The position numbers and the translations under genes are program-made. From positions 1 to 7,008 of the forward strand of contig JADHLS010000263.1 of NCBI GenBank assembly GCA_016780605.1: a DNA stretch of 7,008 bases. Direction: 5' to 3'. The notes below the pieces were generated by a model. The model saw only the letters and a program-made list of their open reading frames with translations. It searched no databases and had not been told where the DNA came from. Below are positions 1 through 6,078 of this stretch, piece after piece. This DNA comes from Reyranella sp. (GTDB lineage Bacteria > Pseudomonadota > Alphaproteobacteria > Reyranellales > Reyranellaceae). Every line of letters begins with the position of its first letter. Position 1 is the stretch's first letter.

Positions 1-14
1 CCCGCTCAGGAGTT

Positions 15-82
15 ATGAGCGCGCAAGGCTTCGCGGTCCGGAAGAGCATGAGCGGGCCTGGAGGCCCGCGGTCCGGCAAGAC
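15..82. repeat. imperfect tandem repeat, two copies of about 33-35 bp
   Basis: Two head-to-tail units are visible at about 15-47 and 48-82. Both begin ATGAGCG (15-21 and 48-54), and both contain the exact 10-mer CGCGGTCCGG (32-41 and 67-76) followed by AAGA or CAAGA. The segment between the two conserved blocks differs in sequence and by two bases in length. The repeat lies just downstream of the last gene of the minus-strand operon, and its second copy ends at that gene's stop codon. It could be an old local duplication in a 3' untranslated region. Two copies only, so not a satellite or CRISPR array. Confidence 0.45.
52..69 (-). terminator. GC-rich hairpin after the MCE operon, possible terminator
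   Basis: GCGGGCCT (52-59) and AGGCCCGC (62-69) are perfect inverted repeats, giving a realistic 7-bp all-GC stem with a 4-nt loop. It begins 12 nt past the TAG stop of the minus-strand lipoprotein gene, where an operon terminator would be expected. The following minus-strand bases are TCATGCTCTTCC, which is pyrimidine-rich but not a real U-tract, so intrinsic termination is uncertain. It may instead protect the mRNA 3' end. A competing stem is possible between 1-8 (CCCGCTCA) and 49-56 (TGAGCGGG). Confidence 0.4.
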
Positions 83-819
83 TACTCGTCGGTGAGCGGC
101 ACCATCGAAGCGTCGCCGCCCTTGGGGCAATTCTCCGTGTCGACCACGGCATTGGCCGGATTGCGATAACGTTCGATGTTGTAGGGCGCGTCGTCGCTCG
201 GCGGGCGGGCCGGCGGCGTGCGCAGGGTCCAGGCGACCAGCCGCTTGATAACGCTGCCCAACGCCTGGTCGAAAGCATCGACGACCTTGGGGATGGAATC
301 AGCGCGCGCCCGAACACAGCGTTCGAACGAACCGACGCCGATGATCTGGCGGTCCGGCATGCGCACCAGCTTGGCGATGATGCGCACGCGCACGATCGGC
401 GGCTTGCCGTAGAAGTAGAGCGCCTCGAAGTTGCGCAGGTCGGGCTGCAGCACGTAGTTGGCGCGGATGCCGATCGATTCACGGGCGACCGCGACGATCT
501 TGCGCGTGTTCTCGAAGGAATCGACGATGCGCGTCTGCACCATCAACGGCGCCCGGTCGGTCCAGGCCGCCTTGGCGTAGTAGTCCGTCGATGTCGGCGT
601 GAGCGCGATGGCGATGCGGCCGGTATTGAGATTGGCCGCCGCCGCCGGCGCCTCGACCGCGAGTTGCCAGTACACCGAGGGCAGATCGGGGTCGAAGGTG
701 CTCTTTGGGGTGACCGTGTAGAGATCCTGTTGCTCGGTGGCCTGGTCGACAGCGCTGATGAACTGGCAACCGGCGAACAGGGCGGCCGCCCCCGCGAGGG
801 CGGCCAGGCGGAGTATCAT
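82..819 (-). CDS. ABC-type transport auxiliary lipoprotein, PqiC-like (ABC_trans_aux family)
   Basis: This 245-aa protein starts with a short positively charged, hydrophobic signal peptide ending in a clear lipobox, LFAGC at residues 14-18, so Cys18 should be lipidated and the protein exported. Residues of about 33-195 fit the ABC_trans_aux/PqiC pattern: a hydrophobic strand (VYWQLAVEAP), an LNTGRIAI segment, a YYAKAAWTDRAP segment near 80-91, and a RIVDSFENT helix. Such lipoproteins work with MCE-domain transporters, probably at the outer membrane. The ATG overlaps the upstream mlaD stop by 4 nt (ATGA), which fixes the start and suggests translational coupling. The tail after about residue 200 is proline-rich and polar, and contains Cys231 in addition to Cys168. 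The family role is known from PqiC; involvement with this particular transporter is inferred from the operon. Confidence 0.85.
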   Translation of the reverse strand: MILRLAALAGAAALFAGCQFISAVDQATEQQDLYTVTPKSTFDPDLPSVYWQLAVEAPAAAANLNTGRIAIALTPTSTDYYAKAAWTDRAPLMVQTRIVDSFENTRKIVAVARESIGIRANYVLQPDLRNFEALYFYGKPPIVRVRIIAKLVRMPDRQIIGVGSFERCVRARADSIPKVVDAFDQALGSVIKRLVAWTLRTPPARPPSDDAPYNIERYRNPANAVVDTENCPKGGDASMVPLTDE

Positions 820-1850
820 TTGGGCGTGTATCCCTGCTTGCCGCTGAACACGAAGCCCGAGGGGTCGCGTTCAAGCCGGGTAGCGATGACGTTGAGGTTG
901 GTGGTGAGCTGGCGCAGCTCGCGAATGGTCATCGACAGCTCGTTGAGCCCGGTCTCGGTGAAACTCTTGACCGGTCCCTTGCTGTCGCCGATGAGCTTGT
1001 TGAGCTGGCCCGCGGCATTGTCGATGTTCTTGAGCGCCACGCGTGCCTCGACAAGCGTCTTGCTGAGCTCGCTGGGCTCCTTGCCGGCCAGGGCCTTCCG
1101 GGTGGCGGCATCCTGCGGCCCCAGCTCGAGCGCCAGTGTGTTCAGCGACTCGGTCAGCGCATTGACCTTGTCGAAGGTCTTGCGGAACTCGGCGATGGCC
1201 ACCGGCAGCTCGGCGATCGTCGACTGGATCGCGGCATCCTGCTTGGCCAGCCCCGTCGTGACCGTCGAGAGGTTGCGCAAGGTATCGGAGATGGCGCCGA
1301 CATTGTCGGGACTGAGAAGCTCGTTCAGCCGGTCGACCGTGACACCCGCCTTGGTCAGCAGCTCCTGCGCCGAGGTCGACGTTGCCTGCAGGAACGAGGC
1401 GCCCTCGCGGATCTCCGGATAGGGCCTGTCGCCCGCCTTCCTCTTGGGCTTGATCTGGTCGACGTCGAGGCGCCCGACGATCTGGATGAACGGGGCCCCG
1501 GCGATGAACGGCTTCTCGAACACCGCATAGGAGCGCTCGCGGATGTCGATGTTCCAGTCGACGGCGACCGTGACCTCGATCTTCTCGCTGAGCCGCTCGC
1601 GCCCCGTCGAACGCTGGGTGTCGACGCGCGATGTCAGCTGAATGTTGGACACGCGGCCCACGCGCAGGCCGCGATAGAACACCGGCGAATCGACCGTTAG
1701 GCCCTGCACGTCGCCCGAGAACAGGATGTCGTAATAAGCGTACGCCGTGCGGTCGCCGGCACGCAGCTTCCAGATCACGAATCCGGCGACGGCCGCAATG
1801 AACAGGATCATCGCCGCGCCGATCAGCACATAAGGCGATCTTCTTTCCAT
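816..1850 (-). CDS. mlaD: MlaD-type MCE-domain protein, substrate-binding component of a lipid ABC transporter
   Basis: The 344-aa product has one N-terminal membrane helix (about residues 8-28) with RRSP before it. A single MCE/MlaD domain (about 37-140) follows, recognisable from the DILFSGDVQGL and SPVFYRGLRVGRVSNIQL region. Residues of about 155-330 form a long helix-rich, Leu/Ala/Thr-rich segment likely to be coiled coil. The protein ends in an ERDPSGFVF motif that I recognise as common at the end of alphaproteobacterial MlaD-like proteins. E. coli MlaD is about 183 aa and lacks such a tail. MCE proteins form hexameric rings that carry lipids across the periplasm; a long helical tail may extend the channel, as in PqiB. 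The start is 11 nt after the ATPase stop. The nearest Shine-Dalgarno-like AGGAG (1865-1869) is 14 nt away, so initiation may depend on coupling. Confidence 0.9.
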   Translation of the reverse strand: MERRSPYVLIGAAMILFIAAVAGFVIWKLRAGDRTAYAYYDILFSGDVQGLTVDSPVFYRGLRVGRVSNIQLTSRVDTQRSTGRERLSEKIEVTVAVDWNIDIRERSYAVFEKPFIAGAPFIQIVGRLDVDQIKPKRKAGDRPYPEIREGASFLQATSTSAQELLTKAGVTVDRLNELLSPDNVGAISDTLRNLSTVTTGLAKQDAAIQSTIAELPVAIAEFRKTFDKVNALTESLNTLALELGPQDAATRKALAGKEPSELSKTLVEARVALKNIDNAAGQLNKLIGDSKGPVKSFTETGLNELSMTIRELRQLTTNLNVIATRLERDPSGFVFSGKQGYTPK

Positions 1851-1861
1851 CTGACGCTGCT

Positions 1862-2707
1862 TTACTCCTGCCGCGCCGCCGCCCGCCCGCGCGGCCCGTG
1901 GAAGTATTCCCGGACCCAGGGGTGATCGTACGCCAACAATTCGTCCATGGTACCTACCACGACGCGCTTGTCGAGCAGTACGGCGATGCGGTCACAAATG
2001 GCATAAAGGCTGTCCAGGTCGTGCGTGACCATCAGGACGGTGAGCCCAAGGTTGCGGCTCAACCCCTTGACGAGCTCGTCGTAGTGGGCGGCGCCGATCG
2101 GATCGAGGCCGGCCGTCGGCTCGTCGAGGAACAGGAGCTCAGGATCGAGGGCGAGCGCCCGGGCAAGGCTGGCGCGCTTGCGCATGCCGCCCGAGAGTTC
2201 GGACGGCTTCTTGTCGCCGGTGTCGGGCGGCAGGCCGACCATGGCGACCTTGAGCGCCGCGATGTCGCGCATCAGCTGCTCTTCCAGCCCGACATGCTCG
2301 CGGATCGGCACGATGATGTTTTCGGTGACGCTGAGCGAAGAGAACAACGCACCGTCCTGGAACTGCACGCCGGTCCTCGCCTGCAGTTCGCGTTCGGCCT
2401 TGCCGTGCAGGCCGGCGGTGTCGACGCCCAGCACCTCGATGGTGCCCTTGGTGTGTCTGTTGAGGCCGATGATGGTGCGCAACAAGACGGATTTGCCCGT
2501 TCCCGATCCCCCGACCAGCCCGACAATCTCGCCCCTGAATACGTCGAAATCGAGATTGTTGTGGATGATGTTGTCGCCGAACTGCGTGCGCACACCGCGC
2601 AAACGCAGCACCACCTCGCGACCGTCGCGATGGTCGGCGAGCTGTCCGCCTTCGAGCAGCTTGGGCTGCGGCGGTTTCTCCTTGGTCTGCGCTTGCGCCT
2701 CGGCCAT
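1862..2707 (-). CDS. mlaF: MlaF-type ATP-binding protein of an MCE lipid ABC transporter
   Basis: This 281-aa ABC ATPase is complete. It has Walker A GGSGTGKS (66-73), a Q-loop around FQDGALF (Gln117), the signature LSGGMRKR (161-168), Walker B LLFLDEPTAGLDP (Glu186 catalytic), and the switch histidine in VTHD (His219). The SGGMRKR signature and the C-terminal WVREYFHGPRG are typical of the MlaF/Mkl group rather than of other importers. It should hydrolyse ATP on the cytoplasmic face of the MlaE permease. The frame stays open far upstream, but the ATG at 2707 is the right start: it gives a family-length protein and overlaps the permease stop by one base (TGATG), implying coupled translation. 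About 30 residues precede the ABC domain and are charged and poorly conserved in appearance. Confidence 0.94.
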   Translation of the reverse strand: MAEAQAQTKEKPPQPKLLEGGQLADHRDGREVVLRLRGVRTQFGDNIIHNNLDFDVFRGEIVGLVGGSGTGKSVLLRTIIGLNRHTKGTIEVLGVDTAGLHGKAERELQARTGVQFQDGALFSSLSVTENIIVPIREHVGLEEQLMRDIAALKVAMVGLPPDTGDKKPSELSGGMRKRASLARALALDPELLFLDEPTAGLDPIGAAHYDELVKGLSRNLGLTVLMVTHDLDSLYAICDRIAVLLDKRVVVGTMDELLAYDHPWVREYFHGPRGRAAARQE

Positions 2708-3831
2708 CACACGCCCGCCAGCAGGAAGATGACGGAGAAGATCGCGTCGAGGACGATCACGCAGAAGATCGATTCGACGACCGACTTGGTGGTGAGCTGG
2801 CCGACGCTCTCGGCGCTGCCGCGCACCTGCAGGCCCTCGAAGCAGCCGATGATGGCGATCACGGCGCCGAACACCGGCGCCTTGATCATGCCGGTATAGA
2901 AGTGCCAGGGACCGACCGTGTCGCGCAACCGTTCGAAGAATTGAACGAGGGTGAAGTCGAGATAGACCGTGCAGGCGACCGCGCCGCCCAGCAGGCCCGT
3001 CATGTCGCCCCAAAAAGCGAGCAAGGGCATGGAGATGATGAGGGCGGAGATGCGCGGCATGACCAGCCATTCGATCGGATTGAGCCCGATCGTGCGCATG
3101 GCGTCGACCTCCTGGTTCACCTGCATGGTGCCGATCTGGGCGGTGAAGGCGCTGCCCGAGCGCCCGGCGACGATGATGGCGGTGAGCAGCACGCCCAGCT
3201 CGCGAAACATGCCGATGCCGACGGCCTCGACGGTGAAGGTCTCGGCGCCGAACTGGCGCAGCTGCTGGACGCCCTGGTAGGCGATTACCACGCCGATCAG
3301 GAAGCACAGCACGCCCACGATCACCAGGGCGCGAATCCAGACCTCGTACATCTGCCGCACCACGGCGCTTATCCGGAAGCGCTTGGGGTGCAGGCAGGCC
3401 TCGAGGAATGTCACCAGGATCTCGCCGAAGAATGAGCTGAGATTGACGCCCTGCTCGTAGAGATGGACGGTGTTGCGCCCGATTTCCTCCAGCCAATGAG
3501 CAAGCCAGCTGGGGGGCCGCTCGGGCCGCGCCTCGCACATGTTGTCCTGCACGACCTTGAACAGGTCGGCATGCGCCTTGTCGCCGGTTTCGATCTGGGA
3601 GTCGGGCCCGCCGGCCAGCGTCAGGATTTCCAGTGCGCCCGCCGTGTCGAGCCGCTGCACCCCCTTGGCGTCGACGATGCGTTTGGCCTTGCCGGTACCC
3701 GCCGCCCGCAGCGCCTTCTCGGCGGTCTTACGGATGTCGCGCAGGCTGAACACCGTCCACGCGCCGGCGACCTCGACGACGGCCTTTCCTGCGCGTTGCG
3801 TGTAGCGGATGGTGGGTTGGGCGTCGGCCAT
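2707..3831 (-). CDS. mlaE: MlaE-type permease with an N-terminal STAS (MlaB-like) domain
   Basis: With the ATG at 3831 the protein is 374 aa. Residues of about 6-95 form a STAS-like domain, with RIVDAKGVQRLDTAGALEIL carrying the D-[ST]-A-G turn (Thr63). Residues of about 115-374 are an MlaE/TGD1-type permease, with the conserved FRELGVLLTAIIVAGRSGSA segment (209-228), the EVDAMRTIGLNP coupling region (241-252) and about five membrane helices. E. coli MlaE is about 260 aa and uses a separate STAS protein, MlaB; here the two appear fused. It is the first gene of the operon and should form the membrane dimer moving phospholipid with MlaF and MlaD. A GTG at 3852, seven codons upstream, is in frame, but the ATG is preferred because a promoter-like -10 lies between them. 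No Shine-Dalgarno precedes either start. Confidence 0.9.
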   Translation of the reverse strand: MADAQPTIRYTQRAGKAVVEVAGAWTVFSLRDIRKTAEKALRAAGTGKAKRIVDAKGVQRLDTAGALEILTLAGGPDSQIETGDKAHADLFKVVQDNMCEARPERPPSWLAHWLEEIGRNTVHLYEQGVNLSSFFGEILVTFLEACLHPKRFRISAVVRQMYEVWIRALVIVGVLCFLIGVVIAYQGVQQLRQFGAETFTVEAVGIGMFRELGVLLTAIIVAGRSGSAFTAQIGTMQVNQEVDAMRTIGLNPIEWLVMPRISALIISMPLLAFWGDMTGLLGGAVACTVYLDFTLVQFFERLRDTVGPWHFYTGMIKAPVFGAVIAIIGCFEGLQVRGSAESVGQLTTKSVVESIFCVIVLDAIFSVIFLLAGV

Positions 3832-3838
3832 CGGCGAG

Positions 3839-3868
3839 ATTAGTTGTAGCACGACTTGACGCTGTCAA
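3839..3868 (-). promoter_or_regulatory. candidate sigma70-type promoter of the MCE operon
   Basis: On the minus strand a perfect TTGACA (-35, 3868-3863) is followed after 18 nt by ACTAAT (3844-3839), which matches the -10 consensus at four of six positions. The -10 ends only 7 nt before the permease ATG at 3831, so transcription would begin at or within a base or two of the start codon. This agrees with the absence of a Shine-Dalgarno sequence. It is a by-eye prediction. Confidence 0.45.
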
Positions 3869-3871
3869 TCG
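3852..3871. promoter_or_regulatory. dyad TTGAC-GCT-GTCAA, possible shared operator
   Basis: TTGAC (3856-3860) and GTCAA (3864-3868) are perfect inverted arms around GCT. After an unpaired C at 3855, the symmetry continues as CGA (3852-3854) and TCG (3869-3871). The dyad sits in the 93-bp gap between the divergent MCE operon and ppk2 and covers the minus-strand -35 (TTGACA) and a plus-strand CTTGAC-like -35. A dimeric regulator bound here would affect both directions. No convincing plus-strand -10 is seen at 17-18 nt from it, so control of ppk2 is less sure. Confidence 0.35.
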
Positions 3872-3913
3872 CCACAGATTGCCTCGGGAGTCCGGCGCTG
3901 GCACGATCCACGC

Positions 3914-3919
3914 GGGAGG
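3914..3919 (+). promoter_or_regulatory. Shine-Dalgarno of ppk2
   Basis: GGGAGG (3914-3919) lies 5 nt before the ATG at 3925. It decides the start, because the frame stays open back to a TTG at 3856 that would add 23 residues with no resemblance to the family. Confidence 0.85.
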
Positions 3920-3924
3920 AACCC

Positions 3925-4743
3925 ATGGGCAACTGGCCAAAGCTCGACAAGATGGAGCTCACCGATGGTCCGATCGACAAGAAGAACTACGAGGAGGAGC
4001 TCGCCCGGTTGCAGCACCGCCTGCTCGACCTCCAGGTCCATCATGTGCGCACCGGCGGTCGGGTCATCATCTCCATCGACGGCTGGGATGCCGCCGGCAA
4101 GGGCGGGCTGATCGAGCGCCTGGTCAGCGGCCTGGAGCCGAAATCGGTCCAGGTCTGGCGCATCGGCGCGCCGACGCCCGAGGAACAGGGGCGGCACTAT
4201 CTCTGGCGCTTCTGGGACCGCCTGCCGGCGCCCGGCAACTGGGCAATCTTCGACCGCACCTGGTACGGCCGCGTGCTGGTCGAGCGCATCGAGGGCTTTT
4301 GCAGCAAGGACGCCTGGAAGCGGGCCTATCGCGAGATCAACGAGTTCGAGCGCCAGCTCACCGACGACGGTGTGCACGTCGTCAAGCTCCTGATGCATGT
4401 CAGCGAGAAGGAGCAGAAGAAGCGCATGATCGAGCGGCTGGAGGACCCGCACAAGCACTACAAGATCGGGGTGGAAGATTTCCGCAACATCGCCAAGCGC
4501 AAGCAATACCTCGAAGCTTATGACGACATGCTCGAACGCACCGACACCGACTACGCGCCATGGCATGTCATCGCCACCGACCACAAGGCGCATGCCAGGC
4601 TGAAGGGGCTCCGCATCGTCGCCGAGCATGTCGGCAAGGGAGCCGACGTCGTGCCACAGCCGCTCGACCCCAAGATCATCGAGGCGGCGGACAAGCTGTG
4701 GGGTTGGAAGCCGGACGACAAGAAGAACAACAAACAGCACTGA
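3925..4743 (+). CDS. ppk2: polyphosphate kinase 2 family protein (polyphosphate:nucleotide phosphotransferase)
   Basis: The 272-aa protein is a single-domain PPK2. It has Walker A GWDAAGKGG (53-61, with Asp55 and Lys59), a Walker B-like FDRTWYGRVLVERIEGF (109-125, with Asp110 and Arg111), and a charged lid helix region around EKEQKKRMIERLEDPHKHYK (161-180). PPK2 enzymes move the terminal phosphate of polyphosphate to a nucleotide, in the cytosol. The APTPEE..HYLWRFW run and the WYGRVLVER wording resemble the AMP-phosphorylating polyphosphate:AMP phosphotransferases (PA3455-like, class II). Those often have two fused domains, whereas this protein has one; the acceptor nucleotide is inferred. 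Proteins of this kind are sometimes mislabelled UDP-galactose-lipid carrier transferase. The C-terminus is a polar KPDDKKNNKQH tail. It is transcribed divergently from the MCE operon. Confidence 0.92.
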   Translation: MGNWPKLDKMELTDGPIDKKNYEEELARLQHRLLDLQVHHVRTGGRVIISIDGWDAAGKGGLIERLVSGLEPKSVQVWRIGAPTPEEQGRHYLWRFWDRLPAPGNWAIFDRTWYGRVLVERIEGFCSKDAWKRAYREINEFERQLTDDGVHVVKLLMHVSEKEQKKRMIERLEDPHKHYKIGVEDFRNIAKRKQYLEAYDDMLERTDTDYAPWHVIATDHKAHARLKGLRIVAEHVGKGADVVPQPLDPKIIEAADKLWGWKPDDKKNNKQH

Positions 4744-4759
4744 GCCGCATTTCAGGCTC
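4742..4759 (+). terminator. weak hairpin at the end of ppk2
   Basis: GAGCC (4742-4746, overlapping the stop codon) can pair with GGCTC (4755-4759) across an 8-nt loop. The stem is short and is followed by TTGTGAATGC rather than a T-run. It is at best a weak terminator, and ppk2 and the MFS gene could be read on one transcript. Confidence 0.2.
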
Positions 4760-4807
4760 TTGTGAATGCTTCGGAATCGACCGAACTGTCTGCCATGGCC
4801 GGTTGGC

Positions 4808-4830
4808 GGCAGGCTGCCTAGCTTCCTGCC
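4808..4830 (+). other. short inverted repeats directly before the MFS start codon
   Basis: GGCAG-G-CTGCC (4808-4818) is a perfect 11-base inverted repeat with a one-base centre, and the same GGCAGG (4808-4813) can instead pair with CCTGCC (4825-4830), which abuts the ATG at 4831. There is no Shine-Dalgarno in this stretch. The pairing could reduce access to the start codon or mark a repressor site. The rest of the 87-nt gap (4744-4830) shows no clear promoter. Confidence 0.3.
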
Positions 4831-6078
4831 ATGAAGTACAGCAAGCGTAGCACCGTGTTCCCCGGCTGGTGGGTGGTCACCGGCGCGTTTCTCGCCATGC
4901 TGACGGGTTACGCCGTCGCCTACTCCTTCGCCTCTTTCTTCGGCACGCTGGAGAGCGAGTTCGGCGCGCGTCGTGGCGAGACGGCACTCGTCTTCTCCAT
5001 CTCGGCCTTTCTTTATTTCATGTTGGGCTTTCCGGCGGGCCTCATCGCCGACCGCACCGGCCCGCGTCCGGTGGTGATCGGCGGGCTGCTGCTGATCGCG
5101 GTCGGCCTGGTGGCGGCCGCGCAGGCCACGAGCCTGTGGCAGATCTATGCCGGCTATGGGCTGGGCGTCGGCGTCGGCATCGGCCTCAGCTACGTGCCGA
5201 GCGTGGCCGCCGTGCAGCGCTGGTTCGTGCGCCGGCGCGGCACGGCGAGCGGCATCGCCGTCGCGGGCATCGGCGTCGGCACCCTGATCGGCGCACCGCT
5301 GGCGCACCAGCTGATCGTCCATCTTGGCTGGCGCCAGACCTATCTCGTCCTCGCCGCGCTCACCGTGGTCGGCGCCATCGTCGCCGGCGCCCTGGTGCGC
5401 TCGGCACCGGAACGCTACGGCCTGACGCCCGACGGCGATCCGCCCCATCCGTCCGGCGCGAGCGCGATGCCGGCCGGCCTCTCGCTGCGCGAGGCGCTCC
5501 GGTCATCGCCGTTCTGGTCGATCTATGTCGGCGCGCTGTTGATGTCGTTCGGCCTGTTCGCGCCGTTCGTTCATCTCGCGCCCTACGCCAAGGATGTCGG
5601 ACTGGGAGAATCCTTCGGCGTGCTGCTGATCGTGCTGCTGGGCGTGGGCAGCACGGCCGGACGCTTCCTGTTCGCCAGCGTCACCGGCTGGCTCGGGCGC
5701 AAGCACTCGTTCGGCCTGATGTATGTCGGCGCGGCAGTCATGCTGGTGATGTGGTCGATATCGACCAGCGCCGTGGCGCTGATCGTCTTCGCCCTGGTGT
5801 TCGGCGCCTTCTACGGTGGCTTCGTCGCCATCGCGCCATCGCTCGCCGCCGACTATTTCGGCGGCCGTGCGCTCGGCTCCGTCATCGGCGCGCTGTACAG
5901 CGGCGTCGCCTTCGGCGCCCTGCTCGGCTCGCCGGTCGCGGGCTACGCCTACGATTTCTTCGGCTCCTACACTGGCGCGATCCTGGCCGGGGCGGTGCTC
6001 TGCCTGGTGTCGTTCGTGATCACGCTCCTGATGCCCGAGCCGGCGCGCTGGCTGGCGGCGCGGAAACCGTCGCCCTGA
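4831..6078 (+). CDS. MFS transporter, monocarboxylate/oxalate-formate-antiporter-like
   Basis: The 415-aa product is a full 12-helix major facilitator. It opens with the PGWWVVTGAF helix (about 11-30) that is typical of the MCT/OFA-like MFS group. The loop 2-3 signature GLIADRTGPRP (70-80) is intact, and the second half has the equivalent GWLGRKHSFG loop (about 286-295). A polar central loop of about residues 190-230 separates the two six-helix halves. It probably moves an organic anion such as a monocarboxylate across the inner membrane, but the substrate cannot be read from the sequence. The ATG at 4831 gives a normal short cytoplasmic N-terminus (MKYSKRSTVF); no Shine-Dalgarno is visible. 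It follows ppk2 by 87 nt with no evident functional link. Its last 59 bp overlap the convergent rlmJ gene. Confidence 0.9.
   Translation: MKYSKRSTVFPGWWVVTGAFLAMLTGYAVAYSFASFFGTLESEFGARRGETALVFSISAFLYFMLGFPAGLIADRTGPRPVVIGGLLLIAVGLVAAAQATSLWQIYAGYGLGVGVGIGLSYVPSVAAVQRWFVRRRGTASGIAVAGIGVGTLIGAPLAHQLIVHLGWRQTYLVLAALTVVGAIVAGALVRSAPERYGLTPDGDPPHPSGASAMPAGLSLREALRSSPFWSIYVGALLMSFGLFAPFVHLAPYAKDVGLGESFGVLLIVLLGVGSTAGRFLFASVTGWLGRKHSFGLMYVGAAVMLVMWSISTSAVALIVFALVFGAFYGGFVAIAPSLAADYFGGRALGSVIGALYSGVAFGALLGSPVAGYAYDFFGSYTGAILAGAVLCLVSFVITLLMPEPARWLAARKPSP

Noticed and set aside
15..95. A 26-codon plus-strand ORF with AGGAG just upstream
   Set aside because: The AGGAG is only 2 nt from the ATG, too close for normal initiation, the peptide resembles nothing, and it runs into the end of the lipoprotein gene.
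6..482. A 158-codon minus-strand frame overlapping the lipoprotein gene
   Set aside because: It is Ser/Arg/Thr-rich shadow translation without any motif; the lipoprotein frame is clearly the real one.
1898..2899. A 333-codon plus-strand frame opposite the ATPase
   Set aside because: It is antisense to a gene with every ABC motif intact, and its own translation shows no domain.
2708..3538. N-terminal extension of the ATPase frame up to 3538
   Set aside because: This part lies within the permease gene in another frame and is Arg/His/Pro-rich; the ATG at 2707 gives a normal MlaF length.
3856..3924. TTG-started 23-residue extension of ppk2
   Set aside because: The ATG at 3925 has a strong, well-spaced Shine-Dalgarno, and the extension covers the presumed promoter region.
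3865..5448. A 527-codon open frame on the minus strand opposite ppk2 and the start of the MFS gene
   Set aside because: Its product is an Asp/Ala/Gly/Arg-rich mirror of two well-supported plus-strand genes, has no recognisable domain and crosses the intergenic gap; it is a high-GC antisense artefact.
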